A stretch of 64,000 bases of DNA. It comes from Chitinibacter sp. FCG-7 (lineage in GTDB: Bacteria; Pseudomonadota; Gammaproteobacteria; Burkholderiales; Chitinibacteraceae). The stretch lies in the NCBI RefSeq assembly GCF_040047665.1, contig NZ_CP157355.1, positions 1,054,001 through 1,118,000 on the forward strand, read 5' to 3'. Below are positions 36,410-45,574 of this stretch, in pieces; the stretch's first letter is position 1; every line of letters starts with the position of its first letter. The notes beneath the pieces are model-generated. The model worked only from the letters and a program-made list of their open reading frames with translations, had not been told where the DNA came from and made no database searches. A program made the position numbers and the translations under genes.

Positions 36410-37619
36410 CTGCCATTTTGTCTTTCAGCCTGATCCAGCAGCCTTTCACGCCATATTGCAGCAATGGCCGCTCGAAGCAGTAGGTAATCAAGCTGGCGAC
36501 GATGATGGAGGCGATGAAAGCGATGAAAAACATCGTCCAGCGCCAGGTAGGATCGTCAGTTGGCGTAGGCGTGGCGGCGGTCCACCAGCCGTGTTCTTTG
36601 ATCACGCGGGCGATAACTTGGTGCCAGATATACAGGTTGTACGAAATCAGCGATAAAAAGGTCAGCGCGCGATTGGCGAGGATGGTGCGGCAAACCGCGT
36701 GCGCGTACGTGGCCGCGACGGTGAACGCGATCAGTACAAAGCAAAAAAACAGCCGATGTTGCGATTGCCAGATCGGATAAGAATCGGGTTCGAAACGCAC
36801 CTGATATAGATCATTGAACAGCAGCAGCATCGTCAGCAGCGCGAGCGCAACGATCACACCCATGCCTGATTTCACTGCGCTAAGCACACTCGTACCTTGT
36901 TCTCGCACCCAAACCAGCAAATATGCCGTCAGCATGCCGCCGCCAAATAGATCAAGAAAGCCCGGCAGCTGATTATTCAGATTAATAAACTCACCCACCG
37001 GCAAGGTGCGCGTCCAGTGGCGATAAATCAGCGCCACGGCGCACATCAGCGCGAACACCAGCCACGGTTTACGGCGAAAGCCCCATGCGAGTAGCGGGAA
37101 GATCACATAAAACTGCACCTCGACGCCCAGCGACCAGAACACGCCATTAATGCTGCCGTGCGTGTCGGGGAACAGATTATGCACAAAGCCCAGGTGCATC
37201 AAAATATCGGTCCAATAGCCACGCTGCGCGCTGGTGGGGTACATCTCGGGCAGCAGCACCAGCAGCAAAAGCATCGCCAGCCAGTACGAGGGCAAAATCT
37301 TAATCGCGCGCCGATAGGTGTAGTGGGTAATGCTCGGCAAACTGCCCTTGCCCAGCATCACTTTGGCGTGCGGATACGCCAGACAGAATGCACTGAGAAA
37401 GAAAAACAATTCAACACCCAGTGCGCCAGCGTACTGGATCATCTCGAAATTGATCCGCCCTTCGGTGAACGGCAGCGGAATCACCCACCAGGTGATTTGC
37501 CAGTAGTGAAACAGCACCACCAGCAAAATCGCCAAGCCGCGCAAGCCATCAACAATCGCGATATGCTGCGCCGCGCTCGTTGGCGCGTGCGGGTTTTCTA
37601 AGGTTGGCGCGCTCATCAT
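36360..37619 (-). CDS. Acyltransferase 3 family membrane protein
   Basis: A 419-residue integral membrane acyltransferase. The catalytic IVDGLRGLAILLVVLFHYW (about 21-39), GVELFFFLSAFCLAYPH and NLYIWHQ near the C-terminus are typical. Such proteins O-acylate surface polysaccharides or glycolipids. The gene starts inside the stop codon of the upstream CBM-like gene (ATGATGA), so translation is coupled and the two products probably act together. Either ATG at 37619 or 37616 may be used; AAGGA fits both. Confidence 0.88.
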   Translation of the reverse strand: MMSAPTLENPHAPTSAAQHIAIVDGLRGLAILLVVLFHYWQITWWVIPLPFTEGRINFEMIQYAGALGVELFFFLSAFCLAYPHAKVMLGKGSLPSITHYTYRRAIKILPSYWLAMLLLLVLLPEMYPTSAQRGYWTDILMHLGFVHNLFPDTHGSINGVFWSLGVEVQFYVIFPLLAWGFRRKPWLVFALMCAVALIYRHWTRTLPVGEFINLNNQLPGFLDLFGGGMLTAYLLVWVREQGTSVLSAVKSGMGVIVALALLTMLLLFNDLYQVRFEPDSYPIWQSQHRLFFCFVLIAFTVAATYAHAVCRTILANRALTFLSLISYNLYIWHQVIARVIKEHGWWTAATPTPTDDPTWRWTMFFIAFIASIIVASLITYCFERPLLQYGVKGCWIRLKDKMAGYMAEDRSSIELKGNT

Positions 37620-38365
37620 GCGGCATCCTTCGCGCCATCTTTGACGACGACATTCCGGCGCATCAGCAGCATAGCCAAACCCATGCCGATCACCGACAGC
37701 ACCAGCGTCGATCCCACCAGCATCAGCCACGGCGCGGCTTTGCCTTGCGCGGCGGGGCTGAGTGCGGCAGTTACATTCTCGGTTTTGGCTTGCGAGCGCG
37801 GCATTTCGAGCACTTTGGCACCGGCCGGAATCTCGGTAACCTTCTCCAGACTCACCGCATCAAACCACGCCTCGCCCTGATTTTCATTGCCAAAATGCCC
37901 CAGCCCGAGCAAGAGCTGGAGTTCCTGCGCATCGTTCGATTTGATATACACCTGACGCAGCTGCCAGTCGGCATCGGTACGCACCGTTTCGCTCACATCG
38001 TAGACGCCTTCAACACCGATCACGGCTGCGAGTTTGTCAGCATTTGCGCCGCGCGCTTTGACTTTGGCCTGAAATAAATATGTCTGATTGGGCTCAACGG
38101 CGATGGTTTTATTCACCCGCACATGGTTGGGCTTGCTGCTGCTTAAATGCAGCACCTGCTTGCCATCGGCAGCGGCGGCCGCTTCCAGCGTGGCTTTGGA
38201 AATATTGGGCTGCCAGGCCATGAAGCTCCAGTCATTCGGCAGCGCCGTGCCAGTTTCAAATGATTCATTGACGAAGAACTGATCAACTGATGATTGCGCC
38301 GCTTGGGCGTGAGAAGCTGACGCGGCCAAGCTAAGACTGGCTGCCAGTAAAACTGTACGTAACAT
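37616..38365 (-). CDS. Secreted, C-terminally anchored CBM-like protein
   Basis: A 249-residue protein: signal peptide (to about 20, ASHA|QA), a jelly-roll CBM-like domain (about 27-180) with NESFETGTALPNDWSF, a YLFQAKVKARG strand and GEAWFDAVSLEKV at its end, and one membrane helix near 212-235 with a basic tail. The domain is of the same type as the N-terminal domain of the 1284-residue PMT protein (ISIVD... GTAWFDDVSVQEG). It may bind a surface glycan for the coupled acyltransferase. GGAG lies eight bases before the ATG. Confidence 0.72.
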   Translation of the reverse strand: MLRTVLLAASLSLAASASHAQAAQSSVDQFFVNESFETGTALPNDWSFMAWQPNISKATLEAAAAADGKQVLHLSSSKPNHVRVNKTIAVEPNQTYLFQAKVKARGANADKLAAVIGVEGVYDVSETVRTDADWQLRQVYIKSNDAQELQLLLGLGHFGNENQGEAWFDAVSLEKVTEIPAGAKVLEMPRSQAKTENVTAALSPAAQGKAAPWLMLVGSTLVLSVIGMGLAMLLMRRNVVVKDGAKDAA

Positions 38366-38505
38366 TTTTAAACTCCATCCATGGTGGCTCTAACGGCCTT
38401 GCGGGTAGCCCGCTGGTATCAGTCTGCCAATGTACCAAAGCCGCGCCCACTAAGCACCAACCTTGTCAGACTTGATGTAGACAGGTATCAGGTATAATCG
38501 GCGCA

Positions 38506-38769
38506 ATGCAATGTCGATCACACTGTGGTGCCTGCTGCACCGCCCCATCCATTTCCAGCCCGACCCCCAAACACCCGCATGGCAAAGCGGCGGGGCTGCC
38601 CTGCCTGCATTTAATGGACGATTTAAGGTGCGAATTATTCGGGCAAGCCAGCCGACCCGCCGTCTGCGGCGGGCTGCAACCTTCGATGGAAATGTGCGGA
38701 GAAAATCGTGAACAGGCGATGTTTTATTTGACGCAACTTGAAGTGGCAACGGCACCACACATTGTCTGA
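38506..38769 (+). CDS. YkgJ-family cysteine-cluster protein
   Basis: An 87-residue protein with the cysteine pattern CRSHCGACC ... LPCLHLMDDLRCELF ... RPAVCGGL ... MEMCGENR, the family layout of small zinc/iron-binding YkgJ (UPF0153) proteins. The metal-binding cysteines are all present. Function unknown. The sequence lies on the opposite strand to the acyltransferase operon. Confidence 0.85.
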   Translation: MQCRSHCGACCTAPSISSPTPKHPHGKAAGLPCLHLMDDLRCELFGQASRPAVCGGLQPSMEMCGENREQAMFYLTQLEVATAPHIV

Positions 38770-38786
38770 GCGGCAAAAGGCGCATC

Positions 38787-39038
38787 ATGACGATAAGAAC
38801 AAAATTCAGCCGAATATTTTTAAAATGTATCGCGGTAATCTGTTTTGTGTTTACGCTGCTATCGGGATACCTGCTTTTTTATCAATATGCTCAAGGTGGA
38901 CATGTATTTTTTCGGGTATGTCGCAGCAATAACAATGATTGCTTGGCGCTCGACGCCACAATTGTAGCGACGATATGTATCGGATCTTTTTTACTGAGCG
39001 TGGCTCTATTCTTTTTCAGCCGTAGAAAAACAAATTGA
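38787..39038 (+). CDS. Small two-helix membrane protein, unknown
   Basis: An 83-residue frame with two hydrophobic helices (about 11-32 and 57-77) separated by a loop holding two cysteines, and a basic C-terminal tail (SRRKTN). AAAGG lies seven bases before the ATG, 17 bp after the YkgJ gene. I do not recognise it. Confidence 0.5.
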   Translation: MTIRTKFSRIFLKCIAVICFVFTLLSGYLLFYQYAQGGHVFFRVCRSNNNDCLALDATIVATICIGSFLLSVALFFFSRRKTN

Positions 39039-39100
39039 ACCTAACTTTCTGCAGAAACCAAATCCAATTTGGTAATGCCCGATCAGAGAGGATATAAGCA

Positions 39101-41086
39101 ATGGAACAACTGCTGCGCGAGATGCAAAACAGCAAGACCGATCAGGATTCACTGGGCAAACTCACTGCGCTGGTCAATGCACTGCGCCCAGCTAGGGCGG
39201 ATGATCAGGTGACGGCGGTGAATAATATTCGCGCGCTGTGTTATCTGCTGGAACAAAATCCTGAATACCGGGCTTCTTTGCGTCGTGAGTTTTTCTCGCT
39301 ACTCGACAATACCCGGCAGGTAAATCTGTATACCGAGACGGGCATCTTGCTCAACGAGAGCATGATGACGGCGGTGAAGCGCCGCATTGGTGCCAAGCTG
39401 TTGCCTCCCACCATCAATGAAGAGCATTTCAGTGATTTACTGGGGGTAATCTTCCACAAGCCAAATGATTACTTGTGGCTGGACGCACTCCCCCAGGAGG
39501 TATGGTATGAAATCGGCCAGGCACTACATATGCACGAGCTGCAGGAAAACGAAGTTCCGCCGCATATCCGCCTGCAGCAGCTGGAAGCCATCCAGGTTTT
39601 GTCGTGCCGGATTTCGGCCATTGGCCTGGAGCCGGAAATCATCCGCAATCACCCGGATGTTGAGCGCTTCGAGTCGCCCTTTGTGCGCCTGAATGCCGAA
39701 GTGCTCAATTACATCGAGCAATACCGCCACGATCTCACCGCGCGCCGAGCGCCGGACGAAGACCACAGCCATTTACTGGTATTGCTGGAACAGTGCGAAG
39801 CGATCATGGGCAAGGTGTGGAAATACGCGTCCAAAAACGGCGCATCGGTCAGCCTGACTTATCATTTATTGCGCTTAAAGCAGCATATCGACCGCATGAA
39901 GCTGCTATTCGAGCTGGTCGACCCCAAAGGCGAGCAGGCCGACGCGCTGATTCGCCTGTTCAAGGCACTGGTCACGGCAGAAAACCGCAAAAACAGCGTG
40001 CGCGATGTATTTAGCGAAAATACCGAGCTGCTGGCGCTGCAGATTACCGAACACGCCAGCCATACCGGCGAGCACTACACCAGCGAATCGCGCCGCGAAT
40101 GGCTGGATATGTTCCGCTCAGCCGCTGGTGCCGGGGTGGTGGTCGGCTTTATGGCGCTGATTAAAATCCTGATCAGCAAGGCGCATCTGCCGCTGCTGCT
40201 CGAAGCATTTGCCTTCAGCCTGAATTACGCCATCGGCTTTATGCTGATTCACATCATGCATTGCACCATTGCCACCAAGCAGCCCGCAATGACTGCTGCC
40301 CGCATTGCCGCCGCCCTGCCCGCACCGGGTAGCAAGGAAGGCTATGGCACGCTGGTCGAGCTGATCGTCAAAGTGGTACGCACGCAGTTTATTGCCATTC
40401 TGGGCAATGTGTTGCTGGCCATGCCGGTGGCGCTGGCGATTGCCTGGCTGTGGTGGGATAGCCTGGGCAGCCATGTGGTCGGCCCCGAAAAAGCTGCGCA
40501 TCTGATGCATGATCTGATGCCGATTTCCGGCATGGGCGTGCCGCATGCGGCGATTGCCGGTGTCTGCCTGTTTATGGCCGGGCTGATTTCGGGCTACTAC
40601 GACAATAAGGCGCTGTATAACAAGATTCCGCAGCGCATTGCCGCCCTGCCACTACTGCGCAAAACCATTGGCGATTATCGTAGCCAGCGGCTGGCACAGT
40701 ATATCGAGCACAATCTGGGCGCGCTGGCGGGGAATTTCTATTTCGGCTTTATGCTCGGCTGCATTGGCACGGTAGGGATTTTGCTAGGCCTGCCGATTGA
40801 TATTCGCCACATTACTTTCTCGGCGGCCAATTTCTCCTTTGTGCTGGCGGCCAATGATTTTTACCTGCCGATGTGGAGTGTGATCTGGGGCTTGCTCGGC
40901 GTGGCGCTGATCGGTACCACCAATCTGGTCACCAGCTTTGTACTGGCCCTGTGGGTGGCGCTGCGCTCGCGCAAACGCCGCCTGGGTGAATTGCAACCCG
41001 TACTCGGCCTGCTGTGGAAACGGTTCTGGCAGCGTCCGGTCGATTTTTTTATTGCGCCCAAACAGGTAGACAAAGTCAATGAGTGA
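39101..41086 (+). CDS. gcr: Gcr-family protein ('site-specific recombinase' by name)
   Basis: A 661-residue protein of the Gcr family (Neisseria 'gcr', PF10136). The N-terminal half is soluble and helical (PTINEEHFSDLLGVIFHKP, ENRKNSVRDVFSENTELL); the C-terminal half has several membrane helices (about 345-650). No recombinase active site (Tyr or Ser) can be pointed out and the membrane helices do not fit one, so the family name should not be taken as a function. GAGAGGAT precedes the ATG. The next gene overlaps its end by 8 bp. Confidence 0.85.
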   Translation: MEQLLREMQNSKTDQDSLGKLTALVNALRPARADDQVTAVNNIRALCYLLEQNPEYRASLRREFFSLLDNTRQVNLYTETGILLNESMMTAVKRRIGAKLLPPTINEEHFSDLLGVIFHKPNDYLWLDALPQEVWYEIGQALHMHELQENEVPPHIRLQQLEAIQVLSCRISAIGLEPEIIRNHPDVERFESPFVRLNAEVLNYIEQYRHDLTARRAPDEDHSHLLVLLEQCEAIMGKVWKYASKNGASVSLTYHLLRLKQHIDRMKLLFELVDPKGEQADALIRLFKALVTAENRKNSVRDVFSENTELLALQITEHASHTGEHYTSESRREWLDMFRSAAGAGVVVGFMALIKILISKAHLPLLLEAFAFSLNYAIGFMLIHIMHCTIATKQPAMTAARIAAALPAPGSKEGYGTLVELIVKVVRTQFIAILGNVLLAMPVALAIAWLWWDSLGSHVVGPEKAAHLMHDLMPISGMGVPHAAIAGVCLFMAGLISGYYDNKALYNKIPQRIAALPLLRKTIGDYRSQRLAQYIEHNLGALAGNFYFGFMLGCIGTVGILLGLPIDIRHITFSAANFSFVLAANDFYLPMWSVIWGLLGVALIGTTNLVTSFVLALWVALRSRKRRLGELQPVLGLLWKRFWQRPVDFFIAPKQVDKVNE

Positions 41087-41672
41087 AGCGGTATACACCT
41101 CGATCTGCGATGCGCTGGCCGAGCAGGGCTGGATCATTGTGCCCGATTTTCTTGATGCCCAAACGGTGAGCGAGCTGCATCAGCTGGCGCAGCAAAGACG
41201 TGAGGCTTTTCACCGCGCTGGCGTTGGCCGCGAGGCAGCGCATCAGGTGCGCAATGATATTCGCGGCGATTCGGTGCTGTGGATTGAAGATCACGATGAA
41301 GCCATGCAGCAAGCCAATGCACGCATGGCCCAATTGCAGCAGCACCTCAATCGCGAGCTGTTTCTGGGCCTGGCCGAGCTGGAATGGCATTTTGCCCACT
41401 ATCCGGTGGGCGCGTTTTACCAGCGTCATCTGGATCAGCACCGCGCGCAGGACACACGCGTGGTGACCGTGGTGCAATACCTCAATCCGGATTGGCACAC
41501 CGACGATGGCGGCCAGCTGCGGCTGTACCTGAATGACGGCGAGCAGCTGGACGTCACCCCCTACGGCGGCACGCTGGCGGTGTTTATGTCGGATCGGTTC
41601 GAGCATGAAGTGCTACCAGCTCGGCGTGATCGCTATTCACTCACCGGCTGGTATCGCCGCCGCGCACTCTAA
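41079..41672 (+). CDS. 2-oxoglutarate/Fe(II) oxygenase (SM-20/prolyl-4-hydroxylase-like)
   Basis: A 197-residue double-stranded beta-helix oxygenase. The iron ligands are the His and Asp of YQRHLDQH and the distal His of FEHEVLPARRDRYSLTGW, whose Arg binds the 2-oxoglutarate carboxylate. It likely hydroxylates a protein residue. Its start overlaps the gcr gene by 8 bp, so cotranscription and coupling are expected. Confidence 0.9.
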   Translation: MSEAVYTSICDALAEQGWIIVPDFLDAQTVSELHQLAQQRREAFHRAGVGREAAHQVRNDIRGDSVLWIEDHDEAMQQANARMAQLQQHLNRELFLGLAELEWHFAHYPVGAFYQRHLDQHRAQDTRVVTVVQYLNPDWHTDDGGQLRLYLNDGEQLDVTPYGGTLAVFMSDRFEHEVLPARRDRYSLTGWYRRRAL

Positions 41673-41731
41673 GCAGGCCAGCCACCCGAGGGTGGCTGAA
41701 TATATATTTCAGGCATTACTCCAACCAATCC

Positions 41732-42373
41732 TCAAACCACAGTCAACACCTGCTGTAGCGGCTTGCGGGGCTTTTGCGCCCAGTTGCTCGCCAGCGGGCG
41801 GCCGACGGTGACCAGCATGACCGGAATCAGCTCGTCGCCAAGTGCAAATTCCTCAATCAGCGCGTCGTGATCAAATCCTGTCATCGGGCAGCTGCCCAGC
41901 CCCATGCCTTCGGCGGCCAGCATTAGCGTCATTGCGGCTAAGGATGCCGAACGGATGGCCTCGTCGCGCTGCGCTTGCGGCTGCTCGTGCTGGGTGGCGC
42001 TGGCTATGGCCACCCAGCTATCGGCCAGTGCAGCCGGAATAGCCCCCTGCTCCACCGAGCCTGCCAGCACGCTGGCCAGCGCCTGATACCCATTGCGCAC
42101 CCCGCACACAATAAATGTCACCGCTGCGTCGGCCACTTTTTGCTGGCCAAAACTCAGTTGCTGCAAGCGCTGCTTGTGCGGCTGGCTGCGCACGGCGATA
42201 AATTGCCAGTTTTGCAAATTAAACGCGCTGGGCGAGCGTGTAGCCAGATCGACCAGCATTTCAATCTGCTGATCGTCCAGCTGGCACTGCGGGTCAAAAT
42301 GATTGATCGAACGGCGCGCCTCGATCAGTTGATGGATAGGATGTGGGTTGGGATGTGGGATGAAATATGACAT
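41732..42373 (-). CDS. Nitroreductase-family FMN oxidoreductase
   Basis: A 213-residue protein with the FMN-binding ARRSINHFD (Arg pair), TRSPSAFNLQNWQFIAV (Ser/Asn pocket) and GLGSCPMTGFD motifs of the nitroreductase superfamily. The gene begins 3 bp after the stop of the exporter gene, with AGGAG before its ATG, so the two form an operon behind the divergent MarR gene. Reduction and export of a quinone- or nitro-compound is a plausible combined role. Confidence 0.88.
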   Translation of the reverse strand: MSYFIPHPNPHPIHQLIEARRSINHFDPQCQLDDQQIEMLVDLATRSPSAFNLQNWQFIAVRSQPHKQRLQQLSFGQQKVADAAVTFIVCGVRNGYQALASVLAGSVEQGAIPAALADSWVAIASATQHEQPQAQRDEAIRSASLAAMTLMLAAEGMGLGSCPMTGFDHDALIEEFALGDELIPVMLVTVGRPLASNWAQKPRKPLQQVLTVV

Positions 42374-42376
42374 GGT

Positions 42377-43255
42377 TTATTTCTCCTGAAGGGATGAAGG
42401 AACGGGCCGCGCAAACCACTGCACCGCCATGACACTGGCAAAAACAATCAACAAACCGGCGAGCGACAGCGGGCTCATTGCCTCGCCCAGCAGCCACCAG
42501 CCCAACACCACTGCCGACAGCGGGCTAAGCAGACCCAGCGCAGACACCGCCACAGCCGATAGCGAGCGCATGCCGCGAAACCACAGCACATAGGCAATCA
42601 ACGCGCCAAAAATACATAGGTAGGCATAAGCCAGCAGCTGGCTGGGCCTTAAAGCTGGCAGTGGCGCATCCAGCCACAGCATGGCCGGCAAGAGCAGCAC
42701 CCCGCCCAGTAAGAGCTGCCACCCCGTGAGCGCCAGCACCGGCAGAGGCAAAGCCCAGCGCCGGGTTAAATAGGTACCCGTCGCCATACACGCCGCTCCT
42801 GCCAATGCCGCCAGTACACCGGATATGCTCCAGCTGCTATCGGGAGCCAGTAGCAAAGCGCTCATGCCCAGCACGCCCATCAGGCAGGCGCACACCAGCC
42901 AGAATGCAGGTTTGATTTTTTCCAACATCCAGATCAGCGCCAGAATCAGCAAAGGCTGAATCGCGCCGATCACCGCCGCTAGACCGCCGGGCAGCTGATA
43001 AGCCGCAATAAACAGCAGCGATTGAAACAGGCTGATATTCAGCAGCGACAGCAGCAATACCTTGCTCCACTGACCTGCAGCTGGGCGCTGCCATTGCAGC
43101 GCCAGCAAAATCAGCCCGGCGGGCAACACACGGATTAGCGCCGCCGTAAACGGCCGATCGGGCGGCAAGAGCTGGGAAGTCACGATATAGCTGGAACCCC
43201 AGATCAGCGGAGCCAGCGCGGTGAGCAGTAAATGAGGGTTTAACAAAGCGCGCAT
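42377..43255 (-). CDS. EamA/DMT-family exporter
   Basis: A 292-residue permease with ten membrane helices in two EamA repeats, typical LTALAPLIWGSSYIVTSQLL start and GALIAYVLWFRGMR in the second repeat. It should export small metabolites or drugs. The ATG at 43255 is chosen because an in-frame ATG at 43270 has no ribosome site and lies inside a MarR-type palindrome. It is cotranscribed with a nitroreductase gene and divergent from marR. Confidence 0.85.
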   Translation of the reverse strand: MRALLNPHLLLTALAPLIWGSSYIVTSQLLPPDRPFTAALIRVLPAGLILLALQWQRPAAGQWSKVLLLSLLNISLFQSLLFIAAYQLPGGLAAVIGAIQPLLILALIWMLEKIKPAFWLVCACLMGVLGMSALLLAPDSSWSISGVLAALAGAACMATGTYLTRRWALPLPVLALTGWQLLLGGVLLLPAMLWLDAPLPALRPSQLLAYAYLCIFGALIAYVLWFRGMRSLSAVAVSALGLLSPLSAVVLGWWLLGEAMSPLSLAGLLIVFASVMAVQWFARPVPSSLQEK

Positions 43256-43260
43256 GATTT

Positions 43261-43278
43261 TGTCTCGCATTCAAGATA
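43261..43278. promoter_or_regulatory. MarR-type operator, exporter side
   Basis: TGTCTCGCATTCAAGATA, an 18-bp imperfect palindrome nearly identical to the one at 43299, 38 bp away. It precedes the exporter start and covers an upstream alternative start. Confidence 0.6.
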
Positions 43279-43298
43279 TAATCACTCTACGGGCAATT

Positions 43299-43316
43299 TA
43301 TCTCGAATGCAAGATA
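43299..43316. promoter_or_regulatory. MarR-type operator, regulator side
   Basis: TATCTCGAATGCAAGATA, with inverted ends TATCT/AGATA, just upstream of marR. With the copy at 43261 it would let the repressor control both divergent promoters. Confidence 0.65.
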
Positions 43317-43332
43317 TATTGAGGGAATAAAA

Positions 43333-43860
43333 ATGAAAGAAGCAGCACAGACAGCAGCAATAGGGCCAGCCGACTTTGTCGATGGCGTTCTAGCGCAGTG
43401 GCAACAGGAAAAACCGGCACTCGACACGCGCGCCATGGGTACGGCAGGCCGGCTTAAACGCAGTGCAGCCTTGATGCAGCGGCAAATGGATCAGCTCTTT
43501 GCGCGATATGATTTAAGCAGCTGGGAGTTTGACGTACTGGCCACGCTGCGCCGCGCTGGCGCGCCATATTGCCTGGCACCCACCGCGCTGTTTTCGGCAC
43601 TGATGCTGGCCTCGGGTACGATGACCCGGCAATTGCAACAGCTGGAAAACCGGGGCCTGGTCTGCCGCATAGCCAATCCGCAAGATGCCCGCAGCCTGCT
43701 GGTGCAGCTGAGCGAGAACGGCCTGACGCTGATTGATGAAGCCATCGAAGCGCACACCCGCAATCTGCAGCACATCCTGTCGCCACTATCCGATGCGCAG
43801 CGCACAGCACTCGATCAAGGCCTGTCTGCCCTGCTGCCGATGCTGGAGCAGACATCGTAG
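43333..43860 (+). CDS. MarR-family transcriptional regulator
   Basis: A 175-residue winged-helix regulator: RQMDQLFARYDLSSWEFDVLATLRR (helices before the DNA reader), LMLASGTMTRQLQQLENRGLV (recognition helix region) and the wing with DARSLLVQLSENG. A long N-terminal helix makes it a little longer than usual (about 145). It is divergent from an exporter/nitroreductase operon and has two near-identical palindromes in the gap, so it probably represses both and is released by a small ligand. GAGGG precedes the ATG. Confidence 0.92.
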   Translation: MKEAAQTAAIGPADFVDGVLAQWQQEKPALDTRAMGTAGRLKRSAALMQRQMDQLFARYDLSSWEFDVLATLRRAGAPYCLAPTALFSALMLASGTMTRQLQQLENRGLVCRIANPQDARSLLVQLSENGLTLIDEAIEAHTRNLQHILSPLSDAQRTALDQGLSALLPMLEQTS

Positions 43861-44112
43861 TGCGCTAGGGATTCTCCTTCGTCCGGCCACAATTAATGTG
43901 CGTCTACCACGACATGGCGCAACTTAAGTTTTGCAGCCAATAGGCGGCAGAGAGACAATCTGGCCACAATCGAAGCTAGCAGATACGCAGACTTGGCTTA
44001 AGATGAATCCTGCAATCGTTTCAAGCCATGGACTCATCACGCCGGTGGCACGATTCACTACTCTGTATCCAACATTGAAAGCCGGTGGCGGTTTATTTTT
44101 GGAAGCCATTTC

Positions 44113-45489
44113 ATGAAGATGGAAGTCAAACATTATTCGCTGCTGGCCAGCATACTGAACCAGCTGCTGGATGCCATTTGCGTGGTTGATGAGCATGGTC
44201 GCGTCATATATGTCAGCGCGGGTTGCGAGCGGGTTTTTGGCTATACGCAGGCCGAAATGATCGGGCGCGAAATGATCAGCCTGGTTGCCCCCGAAGACCG
44301 TGAACGCACGCTGGCCGAAGCTGGCAACGTCATGTCCGGACGGCCATGGGTTGGCTTTGAAAACCGCTACATCCATAAAAACGGCCATCTGGTGGACATC
44401 ATGTGGTCGGCGATGTGGTCAGAGACCGAGCGCGTGCGCATTGCGGTGGCTAGGGATGTCACTGTCCGCAAACGGGCCCAGTCCATGCAGGCGGCAATGT
44501 ATGCAATTGCCCAGCTGGTCATCGAAGCCGACGATCTGCCAGCTCTGTATCGACAAACCCATCAGATCATTGGCCAGCTGCTGCCTGCTACGGCTTTCAC
44601 CGTTGCCATCCGGCCCGGCCAGGACGCAAGACTAGTTTTTCCCTACCCGCAGGCACTGGCCAATCAGCACGCAGCGGCGATGGGGCTGTCGGCCATGTTC
44701 GACCAGATTCTTGCCTCTGGCGAGCCCTTGCTGCTAAATGATGCGGCGCAATTGTCCTGCGCAATCCCGCATACCGATGGCCGCAGGCTGACCAGCTGGC
44801 TGGGGGTTCCTTTGAATGCCGGGCGCGGCGCCTTTGGTGTGCTGGCCTTGGGCAGCTATGAAGGCAGCGTGAGCTACGAGGCCCCAGATCTTGAATTATT
44901 GCAATTTGTTTCCGGCCAGATTGCTTCCGCCATCGAATACAAAACCCTGCAAGAACAGCTCAAACGAATGGCCTTGTACGATGATCTGACCCAGCTTCCC
45001 AACCGCGTGCTGCTGGCCGAGCGCATAGGCCATGCCATCGCCCGTGCTGAGCGCGAACACCACCCTTTCTCCTTGCTGTTTATGGATCTGAATGGTTTTA
45101 AGGCCATCAACGATTGCTACGGGCATGCTGCCGGAGATGGTCTTTTGCAAGAAGTAGCCCGGCGGCTGTGCGCCGGAGTCCGCCAGATGGATATGGTTGC
45201 CCGCCTGAGTGGCGATGAATTTGTGATTTTGCTGGACAACGCCAATGCCACGATCGCGCAAGCGGTGGCCGATAAGCTGGTCGCGCAGATCAACGCGCCC
45301 GTGCAAGTGGGCAGTCACACAATCCGTGTAGCTGCCAGCGTCGGGCTTAGCTGCTACCCGGCTGACGGACTGACTGAACAGCAATTGCTAAGCTGTGCCG
45401 ACCTGCGAATGTACACGGCCAAGCGTCTTATGAAACAGTCTAACGCAGACGAGGCACTCGAAGCACAGCGGTTTTCCCAGCACAACTAA
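44113..45489 (+). CDS. PAS-GAF-GGDEF diguanylate cyclase
   Basis: A 458-residue cytoplasmic protein: PAS domain (about 12-125, AICVVDEHGRVIYVS and FENRYIHKNG), GAF domain (about 140-275) and GGDEF domain (about 285-445). The active-site loop is SGDEF, a variant still found in active cyclases, and a five-residue-upstream RQMD fits an inhibitory I-site RxxD. It should make cyclic di-GMP in response to a signal sensed by PAS/GAF. It may oppose the two HD-GYP proteins of the window. Confidence 0.92.
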   Translation: MKMEVKHYSLLASILNQLLDAICVVDEHGRVIYVSAGCERVFGYTQAEMIGREMISLVAPEDRERTLAEAGNVMSGRPWVGFENRYIHKNGHLVDIMWSAMWSETERVRIAVARDVTVRKRAQSMQAAMYAIAQLVIEADDLPALYRQTHQIIGQLLPATAFTVAIRPGQDARLVFPYPQALANQHAAAMGLSAMFDQILASGEPLLLNDAAQLSCAIPHTDGRRLTSWLGVPLNAGRGAFGVLALGSYEGSVSYEAPDLELLQFVSGQIASAIEYKTLQEQLKRMALYDDLTQLPNRVLLAERIGHAIARAEREHHPFSLLFMDLNGFKAINDCYGHAAGDGLLQEVARRLCAGVRQMDMVARLSGDEFVILLDNANATIAQAVADKLVAQINAPVQVGSHTIRVAASVGLSCYPADGLTEQQLLSCADLRMYTAKRLMKQSNADEALEAQRFSQHN

Positions 45490-45574
45490 GGCTTGGCAGA
45501 ATGCACAGTGTCATCATCCGCTTGAAAGCGTAGAATAGTTTTTATTCTTTCAACGACAGATCAAGGAGCTTGCC

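Noticed and set aside
39101-41086. 'Site-specific recombinase' as a sign of a mobile element
   Set aside because: The Gcr family name is historical; the protein has membrane helices and no visible Tyr or Ser recombinase site, and no attachment repeats or cargo genes surround it.
43924-44388. 154-codon minus-strand frame over the start of the cyclase gene
   Set aside because: It overlaps the PAS domain of a well-supported gene and shows no domain.
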